This document shows, piece by piece, positions 35,220-44,597 of a stretch of 64,000 nucleotides of DNA. The DNA comes from DTU015 sp964406505 (GTDB taxonomy: Bacteria; Bacillota; Sulfobacillia; Fermentithermobacillales; Fermentithermobacillaceae), in contig CAYORX010000001.1 of the NCBI GenBank assembly GCA_964406505.1, positions 62,001 to 126,000 on the forward strand, written 5' to 3'. Position 1 is the stretch's first letter, and every line of letters starts with the position of its first letter. The notes under the pieces were generated by a model that searched no databases, was not told where the DNA came from, and was given only the letters and a program-made list of their open reading frames with translations. Position numbers and translations under genes: made by a program.

Positions 35220-36678
35220 GGCTTAACACCTCCGAACATGACAATCTAGATGCCCACCAAGCAATTCCGAAGCCGATCGTTAAAGATAAACCAGCAGATA
35301 AAGTTATGATTAACCCACTATCACAAAGGGCTTGAACAAGCCATTCTTTGATAGATAGATCTGCACCAAGCAATGTAAGCAGGTACAAAAGGTTACCTGT
35401 AATAATTCCTGAAAATGATCCTACGGCAGCAACATACGCCACAAGGGTTAAAATATACTGAATGATATTGCTTGAAGTTGCACCAACTACTCTAAGAAGT
35501 CCAAGTTTTCTTTTTTGCTGTACCACGATAATGTATATATTTCCTGCGGCCACAACAGAAGCAAATCCGATTATTAACGCAGAATATACAGCATGAAGGT
35601 CAGGTGGCATTACTACATGGCTACCGGAACCAGAGCCCTGGGATAATGCTTCTGGTACTGCATAAATACCGTAGTCGGTCCCTAAAGTTTCTCTTAACAG
35701 CCTGGTAGTTTCTCTAAGTTTTGAACTTTTGTCCACGGTTACCATAACTTGGTAACTGGGAAAATTTGAAGTGAAATTGTTTGTGATGTCTGCGTCAAAA
35801 CCAACATGGAATCGGTTCACAATCTCCTCGAACGTTTTGATAGGTATGAGGATCTCTGGCCTTTCCCAATAAATGGGGATCGGGGGTGGTGGATCACCCG
35901 AATCGCCTGCGGCTTCCATATCAAACTCTTCTCCAACTTGAATAGCGTATTTTTGCGACACTGTGAATGGGTATTGTTTTGCTTTATTCCAATCTGAGCC
36001 TATTTGTAAAGCAGGTGTCTTTCCGTATGAACCATATTTTACTATTGTGGGTTTGGGAATGGAAATAGACACTGAGTCGTTTATGTTGAGTTTAGAAAAC
36101 TCTTTAAGGTTGCTAGGTATTATTACTTCTTTAGCGTTATCATGAGAAAAACCAGATGTTCGTGCGGAATTTCCTTCAAGGTAGTCGTCCAAAAGATACC
36201 CGTTAAGGTCAAACCCTCTAAGGATAGCAAATACGTCTTTGTTCTCGACTGTGATCGTACAGGGCAATGAATAGTAGGATGAAACACGATTTATGTTAGG
36301 AATATCTTTAATTAGATCAACTATGTCACTAGGAACCATTGCCCTCCAGCCTGTATCTTTTTCTTCGGCAAGATAACCTTTTAAGCTGGTGCCGGGAAAA
36401 TAATACAACAGGTGAGATTGCCAATCACTCCCAGGCCAACTGCGCCATGTGAGCATATTCGATTTAGTTGATGTTAACGGCGCCTGGGCAGAGAATATTA
36501 GAATATCGCCACCGGAATATGTACGTTCCGGAAGTGCTAGCCGAACATTATATCCTTCAGGAACTATTCTGAGCAAGATAACGATCATAGCTGCGAGAGC
36601 GCAAGCAATAACTGCGACAACCGTTCGGGTAGGGTTGCGCCGGATTTCTTTTATAGCTAATCGCGAAAAATCCATCAT
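35212..36678 (-). CDS. FtsX-like permease, first subunit
   Basis: This 488-residue protein has an N-terminal helix (about 18-38), an extracytoplasmic domain of about 320 residues and a C-terminal bundle starting at GFASVVAAGNIYIIVVQQKRKLGLLRVVGA, the FtsX/MacB signature, which I quote in two parts only for its core residues KRKLGLLRVVGA. Two further helices follow. It is the first gene of the five-gene minus-strand operon. Two ATGs (36678 and 36675) follow GGTGACAT and cannot be told apart. The large outer domain is unlike well-known MacB periplasmic domains in visible motifs. Confidence 0.85.
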   Translation of the reverse strand: MMDFSRLAIKEIRRNPTRTVVAVIACALAAMIVILLRIVPEGYNVRLALPERTYSGGDILIFSAQAPLTSTKSNMLTWRSWPGSDWQSHLLYYFPGTSLKGYLAEEKDTGWRAMVPSDIVDLIKDIPNINRVSSYYSLPCTITVENKDVFAILRGFDLNGYLLDDYLEGNSARTSGFSHDNAKEVIIPSNLKEFSKLNINDSVSISIPKPTIVKYGSYGKTPALQIGSDWNKAKQYPFTVSQKYAIQVGEEFDMEAAGDSGDPPPPIPIYWERPEILIPIKTFEEIVNRFHVGFDADITNNFTSNFPSYQVMVTVDKSSKLRETTRLLRETLGTDYGIYAVPEALSQGSGSGSHVVMPPDLHAVYSALIIGFASVVAAGNIYIIVVQQKRKLGLLRVVGATSSNIIQYILTLVAYVAAVGSFSGIITGNLLYLLTLLGADLSIKEWLVQALCDSGLIITLSAGLSLTIGFGIAWWASRLSCSEVLSRE

Positions 36679-36793
36679 ATGTCACCTACCTTAATTTAAA
36701 TTGCGCCAACTTATTATATTACTTCCACCTACTATGTCTTCTCTACAATTTAATAGACTCCTTCTGTTTACTGAACATGAGCAAATATTTCAA

Positions 36794-36822
36794 TTGACAC
36801 CTCGGTATGACTCACCTAGAAT
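36794..36822 (+). promoter_or_regulatory. Sigma-A promoter of speD
   Basis: TTGACA (36794-36799) and TAGAAT (36817-36822) are separated by exactly 17 bases. Predicted transcription start is near 36829, giving a leader of about 55 bases. Confidence 0.72.
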
Positions 36823-36884
36823 GTGAATGGTTTCTATTTAACGTAGCCCTTGAAATTCAATTTTGGAAGGGGGCTGAGATAAAA

Positions 36885-37256
36885 ATGCAGGGGCTGGGCC
36901 GTCATGTCTTGGCAGAGGTCTATGGATGTGGATTCGACATCTTAAATGACCTTGAAAGGATCCAAGAGATTTTTGTCAACGCGGCTCTCTCCGCCGGCGC
37001 GGAAGTGTTAAAGACAACCTTCCACCGGTTTTCACCCCAGGGAATCAGTGGTGTAGTAGTGATTTCTGAATCTCACTTGGCAATTCATACATGGCCTGAA
37101 ATAGGTTATGCTGCTGTTGACGTGTTCACTTGTGGAGATAGCGTCAATCCCTGGGTTGCTGTAGAGGCCATAGTAAAGGAATTCAAGGCAACATCGGTAA
37201 CGGCAACGGAAATGAAGCGCGGAGTTCTCGTAAAGTCCGTAGAAGCGGTCAGTTAG
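36885..37256 (+). CDS. speD: S-adenosylmethionine decarboxylase proenzyme, prokaryotic class
   Basis: This 123-residue proenzyme makes decarboxylated AdoMet for spermidine synthesis. The self-cleavage site is visible in VVVISESHLAIHTWPE, where cleavage between Glu and Ser would yield the pyruvoyl cofactor; VDVFTCGD carries the expected catalytic Cys. The length matches the short SpeH/SpeD class of Bacillota. ATG 36885 is set by GGAAGGGGG upstream; the frame extends to 36807 but the promoter's transcript would start after that. No spermidine synthase gene is adjacent. Confidence 0.95.
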   Translation: MQGLGRHVLAEVYGCGFDILNDLERIQEIFVNAALSAGAEVLKTTFHRFSPQGISGVVVISESHLAIHTWPEIGYAAVDVFTCGDSVNPWVAVEAIVKEFKATSVTATEMKRGVLVKSVEAVS

Positions 37257-37321
37257 CCAAAATGCTACGGGAAAGGTGATAGCTATTGTAGGCACGGATG
37301 AGGATGGAACACTAAAAGAGT

Positions 37322-37363
37322 AGGCCCTGTGTAAGACTTAAGGTTATGCAGGGCCTTATCTTT
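37322..37363 (+). terminator. Terminator after speD
   Basis: A 13-bp stem AGGCCCTG-TGTAA with TTATGCAGGGCCT (37322-37334 with 37344-37356) is followed by TATCTTT. Confidence 0.75.
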
Positions 37364-37449
37364 AGCAAATATCTATGTGTTTTAGACGACATGCGGTATA
37401 TTATTAATGATATATATCACAACTAAACATAAAAGGGGGAGACGAACTA

Positions 37450-37905
37450 GTGGTTGAAAGAACTCTAGTATTAGCTAAACCTGATGCAGTTGCTCGTGGA
37501 CTTACCGGTGAAATAATTAAAAGATTGGAAGATATGGGTCTAAAACTTGTAGGACTTAAGATGATTTGGATCGATAAAGAATTAGCAACACGTCATTATG
37601 CCGCTCACATTGATAGACCTTTTTTCAACAGTCTTGTACAATATATAACCTCCCTGCCAGTTTTTGCAATGGTGTGGGAAGGGCCCTCAGCAGTGAGTGT
37701 AGTTAGAAAAGCCATGGGATCAACTAATCCCGCTGAAGCCTTACCAGGCACAATACGGGGCGATTTTGGAGTAGATATTTCAAATAACCTAGTTCACGGC
37801 TCAGACTCTACAGTATCTGCACTTAAAGAAATAGAACTATTTTTTGATGAAGACCAGATTTTTAGTTGGAAGCGCCCCCATGAGTTTTATATTACCGGTG
37901 AATAG
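37450..37905 (+). CDS. ndk: Nucleoside diphosphate kinase
   Basis: NDK moves the gamma phosphate from ATP to other (d)NDPs. The 151-residue product has TLVLAKPDAVARGL at the start, the AMVWEG segment, PGTIRGDFG and the phospho-His motif NLVHGSDS. GTG 37450 follows AAAGGGGGAG. The C-terminal end (about 133-151) is slightly longer than the minimal enzyme but within family range. It stands alone between terminators. Confidence 0.96.
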   Translation: MVERTLVLAKPDAVARGLTGEIIKRLEDMGLKLVGLKMIWIDKELATRHYAAHIDRPFFNSLVQYITSLPVFAMVWEGPSAVSVVRKAMGSTNPAEALPGTIRGDFGVDISNNLVHGSDSTVSALKEIELFFDEDQIFSWKRPHEFYITGE

Positions 37906-37945
37906 GTGCATAACGTTATGATTTTGTCACCCATAAAGTGATATT

Positions 37946-39238
37946 TTAGATCAATCTAGTGGCGATTACTGCATTTACAATCATTATTGTAGCCACAGAA
38001 AGCAGTACCGGCCAATATATTTTATATACTTTCGCCAGGCTTACATCATAGTATTGGCATGTAAGTACTTGGCATAGGTGAAGCGGTGACGAAAAATATG
38101 AAATAAAACTTGACCCATAAATCACACTAGTAAAATATAAAACAGCTGAAGTAGATATCCCCGCGGGCATTAATATCGGGATCATCACTCCAACAGTCGT
38201 TGCTTGGTGAGCTGTAACGAACCCAAACACTATTGGAAGAACCATTGCAAGCATTACGGGTGGAATCCCAATGCCTTTTGCTGAATCAACTAGAGCGGGG
38301 AATACAGGCGAGGTTGAGGCGAAATCTTTAAACGCCATGATCCATAGCATAGCAATAACTTGAGGTATGTTAGAACCTTTAACCACAGTACTTATTGACG
38401 GTAATGGGGCTTTTTCAAAACGAGCCATAATTATGCCTAACGATATCCCAGCCGTCATTGAACTCCATAATGGCATATGGAAGAAAATACTAAGCGTGAG
38501 CGCTAATAATAAAGGTGCTCCATATTGAAGGAAACTTAAAAGACTTTTAGTTTTGAAATTGCTAGTTTCAGTTGCGGCTGAAGTTAGATCGACGTCCCCG
38601 TTGTTGCTTTTTTCAGTAGAACATGATGACAAAGCAAGATTTTTGTGGGATGCACCAGTCTTTCGTAGTAAAACCCAATAACCCGCGAGGCAAAAAGATA
38701 CCCCGTAGGGCCAAAGTTTAGAAATAAGAGTTCCAATTGGTACACCTATCATGTTAGATGCCATTATCATTGCAGGTGAAAACGGGAATAGAAAGAACAT
38801 ACCGTGCCTAAACACTAAATTTACGCTAGCCTTAATGTCAGGAGTTAAATCTAGACCGTCGCCTAGTTTATCCACTAAGGGGGCCGAAACAGCCGCCCCT
38901 CCAGACACTGGCATAGAACCAATGAGTGCGGGTACCGTCATAATTGCAGCTTTTAGATTGCCAAGAAACCCGGAAAGTCCTTGGACCATATTTTCTAGGT
39001 ATCCAGTTGTATTCATTATAGTTGAGAAAACTCCTATGGTGAACACAGACAGGGCTAGTTCGATCGTTGCACTATCCGTAAACGCATCCCAGATTACACC
39101 GATCGATTTATTCAAAGGTTGGCCGGAACTTAATGCCATTATGATGGTTGCTACAAACATTATTTTTTCTAAAGATACTTTCTTAAAGGAAAAGACTATA
39201 ATTGTGGTTAGAGCAGCTATAACTCCGAGTATTTGCAA
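37946..39238 (-). CDS. DUF401 family integral membrane protein (anion-permease-like)
   Basis: This 430-residue protein has ten or more hydrophobic helices and the family text PALIGSMPVSGGAAVSAP, FRHGMFFLFPFSPAMIMAS and HQATTVGVMIPILMPAG. DUF401 proteins resemble ion-transporter (GntP/ArsB-like) permeases; no substrate is known to me. The first codons ATGCAAATACTC lie directly after a weak binding site and the start could be slightly different. It is transcribed away from the exonuclease-helicase gene, with which it shares a 174-base intergenic region. Confidence 0.85.
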   Translation of the reverse strand: MQILGVIAALTTIIVFSFKKVSLEKIMFVATIIMALSSGQPLNKSIGVIWDAFTDSATIELALSVFTIGVFSTIMNTTGYLENMVQGLSGFLGNLKAAIMTVPALIGSMPVSGGAAVSAPLVDKLGDGLDLTPDIKASVNLVFRHGMFFLFPFSPAMIMASNMIGVPIGTLISKLWPYGVSFCLAGYWVLLRKTGASHKNLALSSCSTEKSNNGDVDLTSAATETSNFKTKSLLSFLQYGAPLLLALTLSIFFHMPLWSSMTAGISLGIIMARFEKAPLPSISTVVKGSNIPQVIAMLWIMAFKDFASTSPVFPALVDSAKGIGIPPVMLAMVLPIVFGFVTAHQATTVGVMIPILMPAGISTSAVLYFTSVIYGSSFISYFSSPLHLCQVLTCQYYDVSLAKVYKIYWPVLLSVATIMIVNAVIATRLI

Positions 39239-39412
39239 CGATTACACCCCTATCTTGTATCTGTTAAAGTGTAGATTGGATCATTTTAATACTCTTGCAA
39301 TTGTATATTAATTAAAGGAATAACGCTATAAATCACAGAACTATCAAAGACACCGAACCTTAGGGATTGAAGTGTTTTAGTATTGTGTAGACTTACATAG
39401 GAGGATGGTAAG

Positions 39413-41908
39413 TTGTCTAATAAATTATTGCCTATAGCTGATTATGTAGCGTTTGATGTCGAAACTACCGGTTTGTCGCCAGATGAAGATCGCATTATCG
39501 ATATTGGTTTGGTGCGTTTTCATGGCGGTGTGCCAGTTGAAAGATGGACTTCTTTAGTTAATCCTGGTATAAAAGTCGGACTCAAAATATCACGACTTAC
39601 TGGAATATCCTCGGAAGACCTTAATAATGCACCTGATATTTCTTCGCTAGTTTCGCAGATTCAAACTTTTCGTGGGCATTTACCCCTTGTAGGTCATAAC
39701 CCTGAGTTTGATGTATCATTTCTTTCAAAAGTAATCACAGAGTTTCCCGGAGTTCCTGTCTATGACACTCTGGAACTCGCTCGGATAGTCTACCCCGAAT
39801 TCAGTACTTACAAGCTCGAAGATTTATCTCGCAATCTAAACGTAAGTTTGCAAGATGCTCACAGGGCATGCAGTGACGCTGAAGCCACAGGCAAAATCTT
39901 CGGAATCATTTTAGAAAAAATCACTCAACTTACTGAGGATGTTCGTCAGAAAGTGGTATGGATAATGGGAGAAAATTGGCCGGCCAAGCATTTGTTTCAT
40001 ATTTCTGAAGTAAGGGGGTACCAGCTCAGTCTCTTTCTCGATGAATCTGTGACCGAATTGAACGTTGCAGTTTTGGATGAGCGGAAAAAAATGTTTTCTC
40101 CATCAGATTCTTACAACTGGTTACATGATTTACTTGGAAAAGCTCGGGAAGAAATTTTTGTTAACATCTGGCTTGATGATTTGAAGACTCCAAAAATGGC
40201 AGATGAATTAAAAAAACATGCTGGTTTCAAGAAGCAGTCGGTGCTGTTAGCAGGTAAGATTGCTGAAACCGAGAAAATTCGAAATGATATTCCTTTTTTG
40301 TCTTCGTCTTGCGATTATTTGTGTCTACTAAAGGCAAAGGTTGTAGAAGATCTTGCTCGCCAAGGATTTCTCGAAAATTTAGAAACCGAAGAAAAACGTT
40401 TTTTATCAACGGTTACGGTATGGAAAAATGTTTCTCATACTGGTTTATTCAAAGAAATTCAAGTGGTCGGTAAATCTCATGAGCTAAGATATGAACTTAG
40501 CTGTTCTCTTTATCCAGATTGCCAACATTATTGTCCGTTTGCTCAACGCTGTTTTTATGCCAGGGCAGTTAACCATGCTGCTAGCAGTTCTTTGGTTCTT
40601 ACCGCTAATCAAAACATTTTTGATGTCGATTGGAATAGGGATGCGTGTATAATACTGGGTTTTGATGACCTAGGGGATATATGGGAACGAAGACAGCCAC
40701 GATTAGATTTAAACAAACTTAAAGATACATTGGAATCATTAGGGGATGTACAAAATGCTCTTGCTGTGGATGATGTTATACACATCTGCATGAGTATTTT
40801 AGGTTCAAAAATTGATACGCTTGTTACTTCCAACATTCTCAGTTCCTTAGACAATCTTTACAAAGGAATTATCCCGACCATTTCACATATAAGGAAAAAG
40901 CTCAGGGCTGAATTTGAAACTCTGATAGTAGTGCCGTTAGATCCCCCCGTGCTGAGTAGGGCCCTACATACTTTAGAGTATTGGGTTCAGCAATTAAAAG
41001 GTATTTTAAGCCAAAGCGATAATTCTACTTGTTTGTTAGAAAAAGGATACGGAGATTCGGGGTATACCAATGCGGTAATCGCAAAAAGGGAAATTTGGCC
41101 CGGAACAAAAGCAAAACACTATCTCAGCGATAAATTTAAAAAACTTATCTTGTTTTCATCAAATGTTAAATTTGCATCTAACTACGAAGGTCTTAGACGC
41201 TTTTACGGCATGACACCTCCAGCTGACGTCTTCGTTAAAGATGCTGTGTGTTTTACAAAACTGAATAAACAGCAAGGTCCTCTTATGATGTGTGCTGATT
41301 ATTTAGGCCGTAGGATGTCTAATTTTCAACATATCGAGCAAGTTGGCGATTTTTTAAAGCAATTATCCTTAAATTCATGTAAGGTTTTATGTTTATGCCC
41401 TTCATATTCGTTTATTCGGGAATTAAACGCAAACATTGTAAAGACTTTAGAACATAACGGAATAGCGGTATATGCCCAGGGTATAGATGCCGGATACCAG
41501 GTAGTTAATCAAGTAAGCGAAAAAAATTCATTGGTATTAGCTAGATTTGGGGGAGATTTGGGAGAAAGTACCGAAGCGTTCCCGAACGTTTTGGTTATCC
41601 CTAAAATCCCCTTTTGGCCCCCTAATACGATGGATCGATTAAGACAGAATGAGATTTCGAGTACAGGTAAAATCGGATTTACTGAAGTAAGCGTATTTCC
41701 CACCGTTTTGACGCTGCGATCTTATTTGGAAAAACTATATCATTATGTTGGAAATTTTGCTGTAGCAATGTTAGATCCTAGAATATTACCCGGCCAAAGC
41801 CGCTGGGGGCGCGATTTTATGCGACAATTACAAGATATAAATATTATTATTTGTCCCCATCAAACGGGTCTGAGTCGAATTATAAGTTGGATAGGCACTA
41901 ATAAGTAA
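39413..41908 (+). CDS. DnaQ-type 3'-5' exonuclease fused to a degenerate DinG-like helicase
   Basis: Residues 1-175 are a DEDDh exonuclease with all motifs: AFDVETTGLSPDEDRIID (ExoI), GHNPEFDVSFL (ExoII) and HRACSDAEAT (ExoIII). The remaining 650 residues align in layout with DinG, including an iron-sulfur-type cysteine group C-x5-C-x3-C-x5-C at about 364-382. However, the Walker A region has no G-x-G-K-S/T (NIWLDDLKT stands there), the DEAH box is replaced by LGFDDLGD, and the QGxGRLIR motif VI is LRSYLEKLYH. The protein is therefore probably an exonuclease with a helicase-derived structural domain that cannot hydrolyse ATP. TTG 39413 follows AGGAGGATGG. Length is near normal for DinG. Confidence 0.85.
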   Translation: MSNKLLPIADYVAFDVETTGLSPDEDRIIDIGLVRFHGGVPVERWTSLVNPGIKVGLKISRLTGISSEDLNNAPDISSLVSQIQTFRGHLPLVGHNPEFDVSFLSKVITEFPGVPVYDTLELARIVYPEFSTYKLEDLSRNLNVSLQDAHRACSDAEATGKIFGIILEKITQLTEDVRQKVVWIMGENWPAKHLFHISEVRGYQLSLFLDESVTELNVAVLDERKKMFSPSDSYNWLHDLLGKAREEIFVNIWLDDLKTPKMADELKKHAGFKKQSVLLAGKIAETEKIRNDIPFLSSSCDYLCLLKAKVVEDLARQGFLENLETEEKRFLSTVTVWKNVSHTGLFKEIQVVGKSHELRYELSCSLYPDCQHYCPFAQRCFYARAVNHAASSSLVLTANQNIFDVDWNRDACIILGFDDLGDIWERRQPRLDLNKLKDTLESLGDVQNALAVDDVIHICMSILGSKIDTLVTSNILSSLDNLYKGIIPTISHIRKKLRAEFETLIVVPLDPPVLSRALHTLEYWVQQLKGILSQSDNSTCLLEKGYGDSGYTNAVIAKREIWPGTKAKHYLSDKFKKLILFSSNVKFASNYEGLRRFYGMTPPADVFVKDAVCFTKLNKQQGPLMMCADYLGRRMSNFQHIEQVGDFLKQLSLNSCKVLCLCPSYSFIRELNANIVKTLEHNGIAVYAQGIDAGYQVVNQVSEKNSLVLARFGGDLGESTEAFPNVLVIPKIPFWPPNTMDRLRQNEISSTGKIGFTEVSVFPTVLTLRSYLEKLYHYVGNFAVAMLDPRILPGQSRWGRDFMRQLQDINIIICPHQTGLSRIISWIGTNK

Positions 41909-41954
41909 TAGCTTGGGCTGACGGCTAATATAGAAAAACCAGGAGGTGTTCCTG

Positions 41955-42377
41955 GTGAAGTATCGATCTTTTGACAAGCAATCTGCTTCCCGATGGGGCC
42001 GAACATCTATCCAACAGAATTTTTCGTTCTTAACGGTTTTATCGGGCGTTGGATATGCTTTAGTTTTAGCAGTTTTGTTAATAATTTTTGCTTCAGCAGC
42101 AGTATGTTATACCCCATTAGAAGAAAGCATCGTTTATTGGGTGGTAAATATCGGTAGCTTCGTCGTTCTTGGAGTATCATCTTTCATTACGGCGAGAAAA
42201 TCCGGACGCTATGGGTTGACTTACGGGGTAGCTATAGGTGGCTTATATGCTATGGCTACCTGTTTGATAGGTGCATTGATCTATCCACCTTTTATCGGGT
42301 TAGTATCATTGCTTAAAAGGTTAGGCTTTTCGATTCTGGCGGGGGGCTGTGGTGGTGTACTCGGGGTAAATTATTGA
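41955..42377 (+). CDS. TIGR04086-type membrane protein
   Basis: This 140-residue protein has four hydrophobic helices, the third of which follows SSFITARKSGRYGLTYG, and a glycine-rich last helix (LAGGCGGVLGVNY). It fits the TIGR04086/YrzE family of small Bacillota membrane proteins of unknown role. GTG 41955 is chosen by spacing to AGGAGGTG; the in-frame GTG at 41946 overlaps it. Confidence 0.75.
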   Translation: MKYRSFDKQSASRWGRTSIQQNFSFLTVLSGVGYALVLAVLLIIFASAAVCYTPLEESIVYWVVNIGSFVVLGVSSFITARKSGRYGLTYGVAIGGLYAMATCLIGALIYPPFIGLVSLLKRLGFSILAGGCGGVLGVNY

Positions 42378-42448
42378 TAAGGAATAATTTAGTTAACAAA
42401 AACGCATGATACCCTCAGGAACACAGGTTATTGCTGGGGGTACATGCC

Positions 42449-43618
42449 GTGTTTAAAAGATTTCCGGTAAAATATTCAAAACTGTTAGTTGGTTTGTTTA
42501 CAGTTGCAATTGTTTTTAAAACGTTTACCGCAGTTGCCTCGGCAAGTATGCCTGAATACGTTGAATTATTTCAAATCACAAGGCATCTGAAGCAAGGAAC
42601 CTGCGGCGAGGATGTAGAACGTCTGCAAAATTTATTAGCTGATTTGGGTTATTATGATGTGAATGTAGATGGTATTTTCGGAAGCAAAACTAAATCTGCA
42701 GTACAAAATTTTCAAACTAACTCGGGACTTATCGCCGATGGCATCGTTGGGCCTGCTACTAGTCAAATCTTAGAGTCAGAACTTGTGAGACTTTATCCTC
42801 CTTTAAAACATATTGTAGCGGCAGGCGAAACGTTGTCGACCATTGCTACCGAATATGGTTTAAGCACTTCTTATCTAATCAGCATCAATAGTTTGAAAAA
42901 TCCTGATCGTATTTTCCCTGGCGATATTGTTATTCTTAAGGCGGATGAACAAAACGGCTTGGCAAATAAAACTGAAACGGTGGATCTTCCCGAAGAAGTA
43001 GTCTTGCCATTTACAGAAAACTTGTTTTTCCCAGATAAACGAATTTGTTTAACTTTTAATGATGGACCTGATCCGACAAGTACCCCGGCGATTTTGGAAA
43101 TATTGAACGAATATGGAATTAAGGCGACTTTTTTTGTAATAGGTGAAAAAGCTAGGAAGTACCCTGAACTTATAAAGCAAATAGAAGAAGAAGGTCACGT
43201 TATTGGTATACATGGGTATTATCATAAAGTGCTGGCCGGGCTTAGTTCTAGGGAAATTCAGACAGAGTTAGAAATGGCACAGACTTGCGTAACTAAGGCA
43301 ACTGGGCAAAAACCATATCTTTATCGTCCTCCTTATGGAATTCTCGACAAAGTTCAGGTTGATGAAGCGCGAAAACTAGGTATGACCGTACTTATGTGGA
43401 CAAATATCGGAGGTGCTGATTTGGGTGCGCGATCTTCTAAAGAAGTATTGGAAAGGGTGCTATCTAGTGCGAGGGACGGAGGGGTTATCTTATTGCATGA
43501 AGGGCTTAGCTATTCCGTTGAAGCTTTATCTGCAATAATTCCGTCCCTTGCACAGTTGGGTTTCGGTTTTCAAAATCCGAGCTCAGCTTCCATCATTGAA
43601 TCTGCTCCGAGTTCCTAA
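42449..43618 (+). CDS. Secreted polysaccharide deacetylase with peptidoglycan-binding and LysM domains
   Basis: This 389-residue protein has an N-terminal signal helix (about 10-33), a PG_binding_1 domain (44-105), a LysM domain (120-163) and a NodB deacetylase domain (198-380). NodB motifs are TFNDGPDP (motif 1), HGYYH (motif 2, both His present), YRPPYG (motif 3) and LLHEG (motif 5). In motif 1 the usual catalytic-base Asp of TFDDGP is Asn, which may reduce or alter activity. GTG 42449 follows GGGGGT. Target is presumably peptidoglycan or another wall glycan; the protein is anchored or exported. Confidence 0.9.
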   Translation: MFKRFPVKYSKLLVGLFTVAIVFKTFTAVASASMPEYVELFQITRHLKQGTCGEDVERLQNLLADLGYYDVNVDGIFGSKTKSAVQNFQTNSGLIADGIVGPATSQILESELVRLYPPLKHIVAAGETLSTIATEYGLSTSYLISINSLKNPDRIFPGDIVILKADEQNGLANKTETVDLPEEVVLPFTENLFFPDKRICLTFNDGPDPTSTPAILEILNEYGIKATFFVIGEKARKYPELIKQIEEEGHVIGIHGYYHKVLAGLSSREIQTELEMAQTCVTKATGQKPYLYRPPYGILDKVQVDEARKLGMTVLMWTNIGGADLGARSSKEVLERVLSSARDGGVILLHEGLSYSVEALSAIIPSLAQLGFGFQNPSSASIIESAPSS

Positions 43619-44138
43619 CTTCCTGTAAAGTTTGATTTGCTTCTTTTACGTAGTGGCCCATATCTGAGATTGACATGCTTTGGAAAATTGCATTTTGTGC
43701 ATCGGCCAAACAGCACACCGCTTTTTGAAGGGATTGTGCGACATGTCTGTCTGTTTTAGTTTGCTGCATCGATAACTGGTTCCCAAGTTGGTTTAGTAAA
43801 TCTTTGATGTGTTGAGAATTTGATTGCAATTGTTCGTGGCCCTGTGACACTATTGAGGCGACCTGTTGCGAAAGAGCAAGCAAAGTATCTATTGTGTGGG
43901 AATCGCTAACGTGAGTCGACGCTTTATTTAGTGCGTCCTGCAAGTTTTGCTCCACCATCATTTGTTGCTCTCTAATGTTATTTTGAATTTCGGACAAGGA
44001 AGTTTCGATTCTTTCAATGGGTGCGATAGGTATACCTGATGAAGGTGGTATGAAATCCTGTTTCATCTCATCGACTACGTGAGATGCTTGACTTTTACCA
44101 TTTACCGAATCTATGGCGTAGTCTTCATGTTCGGGCAT
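43593..44138 (-). CDS. Hypothetical coiled-coil protein
   Basis: This 181-residue hydrophilic protein is rich in Gln, Ser and heptad-like helices from about residue 45 onwards (for example QNNIREQQMMVEQNL, DLLNQLGNQLSMQQ), suggesting a long coiled coil. There is no signal peptide or membrane segment. ATG 44138 follows AAAGGGGGAG. Its last codons overlap the end of the deacetylase gene on the other strand by 26 bases. I do not recognise a family. Confidence 0.65.
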   Translation of the reverse strand: MPEHEDYAIDSVNGKSQASHVVDEMKQDFIPPSSGIPIAPIERIETSLSEIQNNIREQQMMVEQNLQDALNKASTHVSDSHTIDTLLALSQQVASIVSQGHEQLQSNSQHIKDLLNQLGNQLSMQQTKTDRHVAQSLQKAVCCLADAQNAIFQSMSISDMGHYVKEANQTLQEVRNSEQIQ

Positions 44139-44266
44139 AAAATCTCCCCCTTTCTTGGAACCTACCCTTATTGTTTTCATTTTTACTTTCCTTATTAGAA
44201 ATCAGCGACAAAAGTAAAGGAAAAGTAGCAAAAACAGAGAAATATGCTCTTAGGGGGGATCGAACT

Positions 44267-44554
44267 GTGTCAAGGTTTCTGCGTGTAGGAATTTTTCTTG
44301 ACAAATTAGATGATATTGCTGAAGCTGCAAATATGTTGTTTGAAGCCGCGAAATCTGACGAAGGCAAAAACTTATCAAAAGCTATGGAATTAGCTAGCGA
44401 TATTGAGTACATGGCTAATGAATTGCGAAATTTTATTGCGAGATGGGATTGCGAACCCCTAATTTACGTAGGGGAAGGAACCACACAAGAGGTCATAAAC
44501 TTACTCGATACGCTCTTGCTCAATGCTGAAAATGTCAGAGCGGAAGATCAATAA
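44267..44554 (+). CDS. Small helical hypothetical protein
   Basis: This 95-residue acidic, helical protein begins SRFLRVGIFLDKLDDIAEAAN and contains EYMANELRNFIARWD; it has no cysteines in pairs and no membrane segment. GTG 44267 is chosen because GGGGGGATC lies 6 bases upstream; the frame is open to 44171. It is divergent from the coiled-coil gene and followed by the zinc-ribbon gene. No family recognised. Confidence 0.55.
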   Translation: MSRFLRVGIFLDKLDDIAEAANMLFEAAKSDEGKNLSKAMELASDIEYMANELRNFIARWDCEPLIYVGEGTTQEVINLLDTLLLNAENVRAEDQ

Positions 44555-44597
44555 AGTCAAAACACCGGTTCACGGTTTGGCAACAGGGGGTGATGGT

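Noticed and set aside
38751..39311. 186-codon open frame on the plus strand
   Set aside because: It is antisense to the DUF401 permease gene and low in recognisable sequence.
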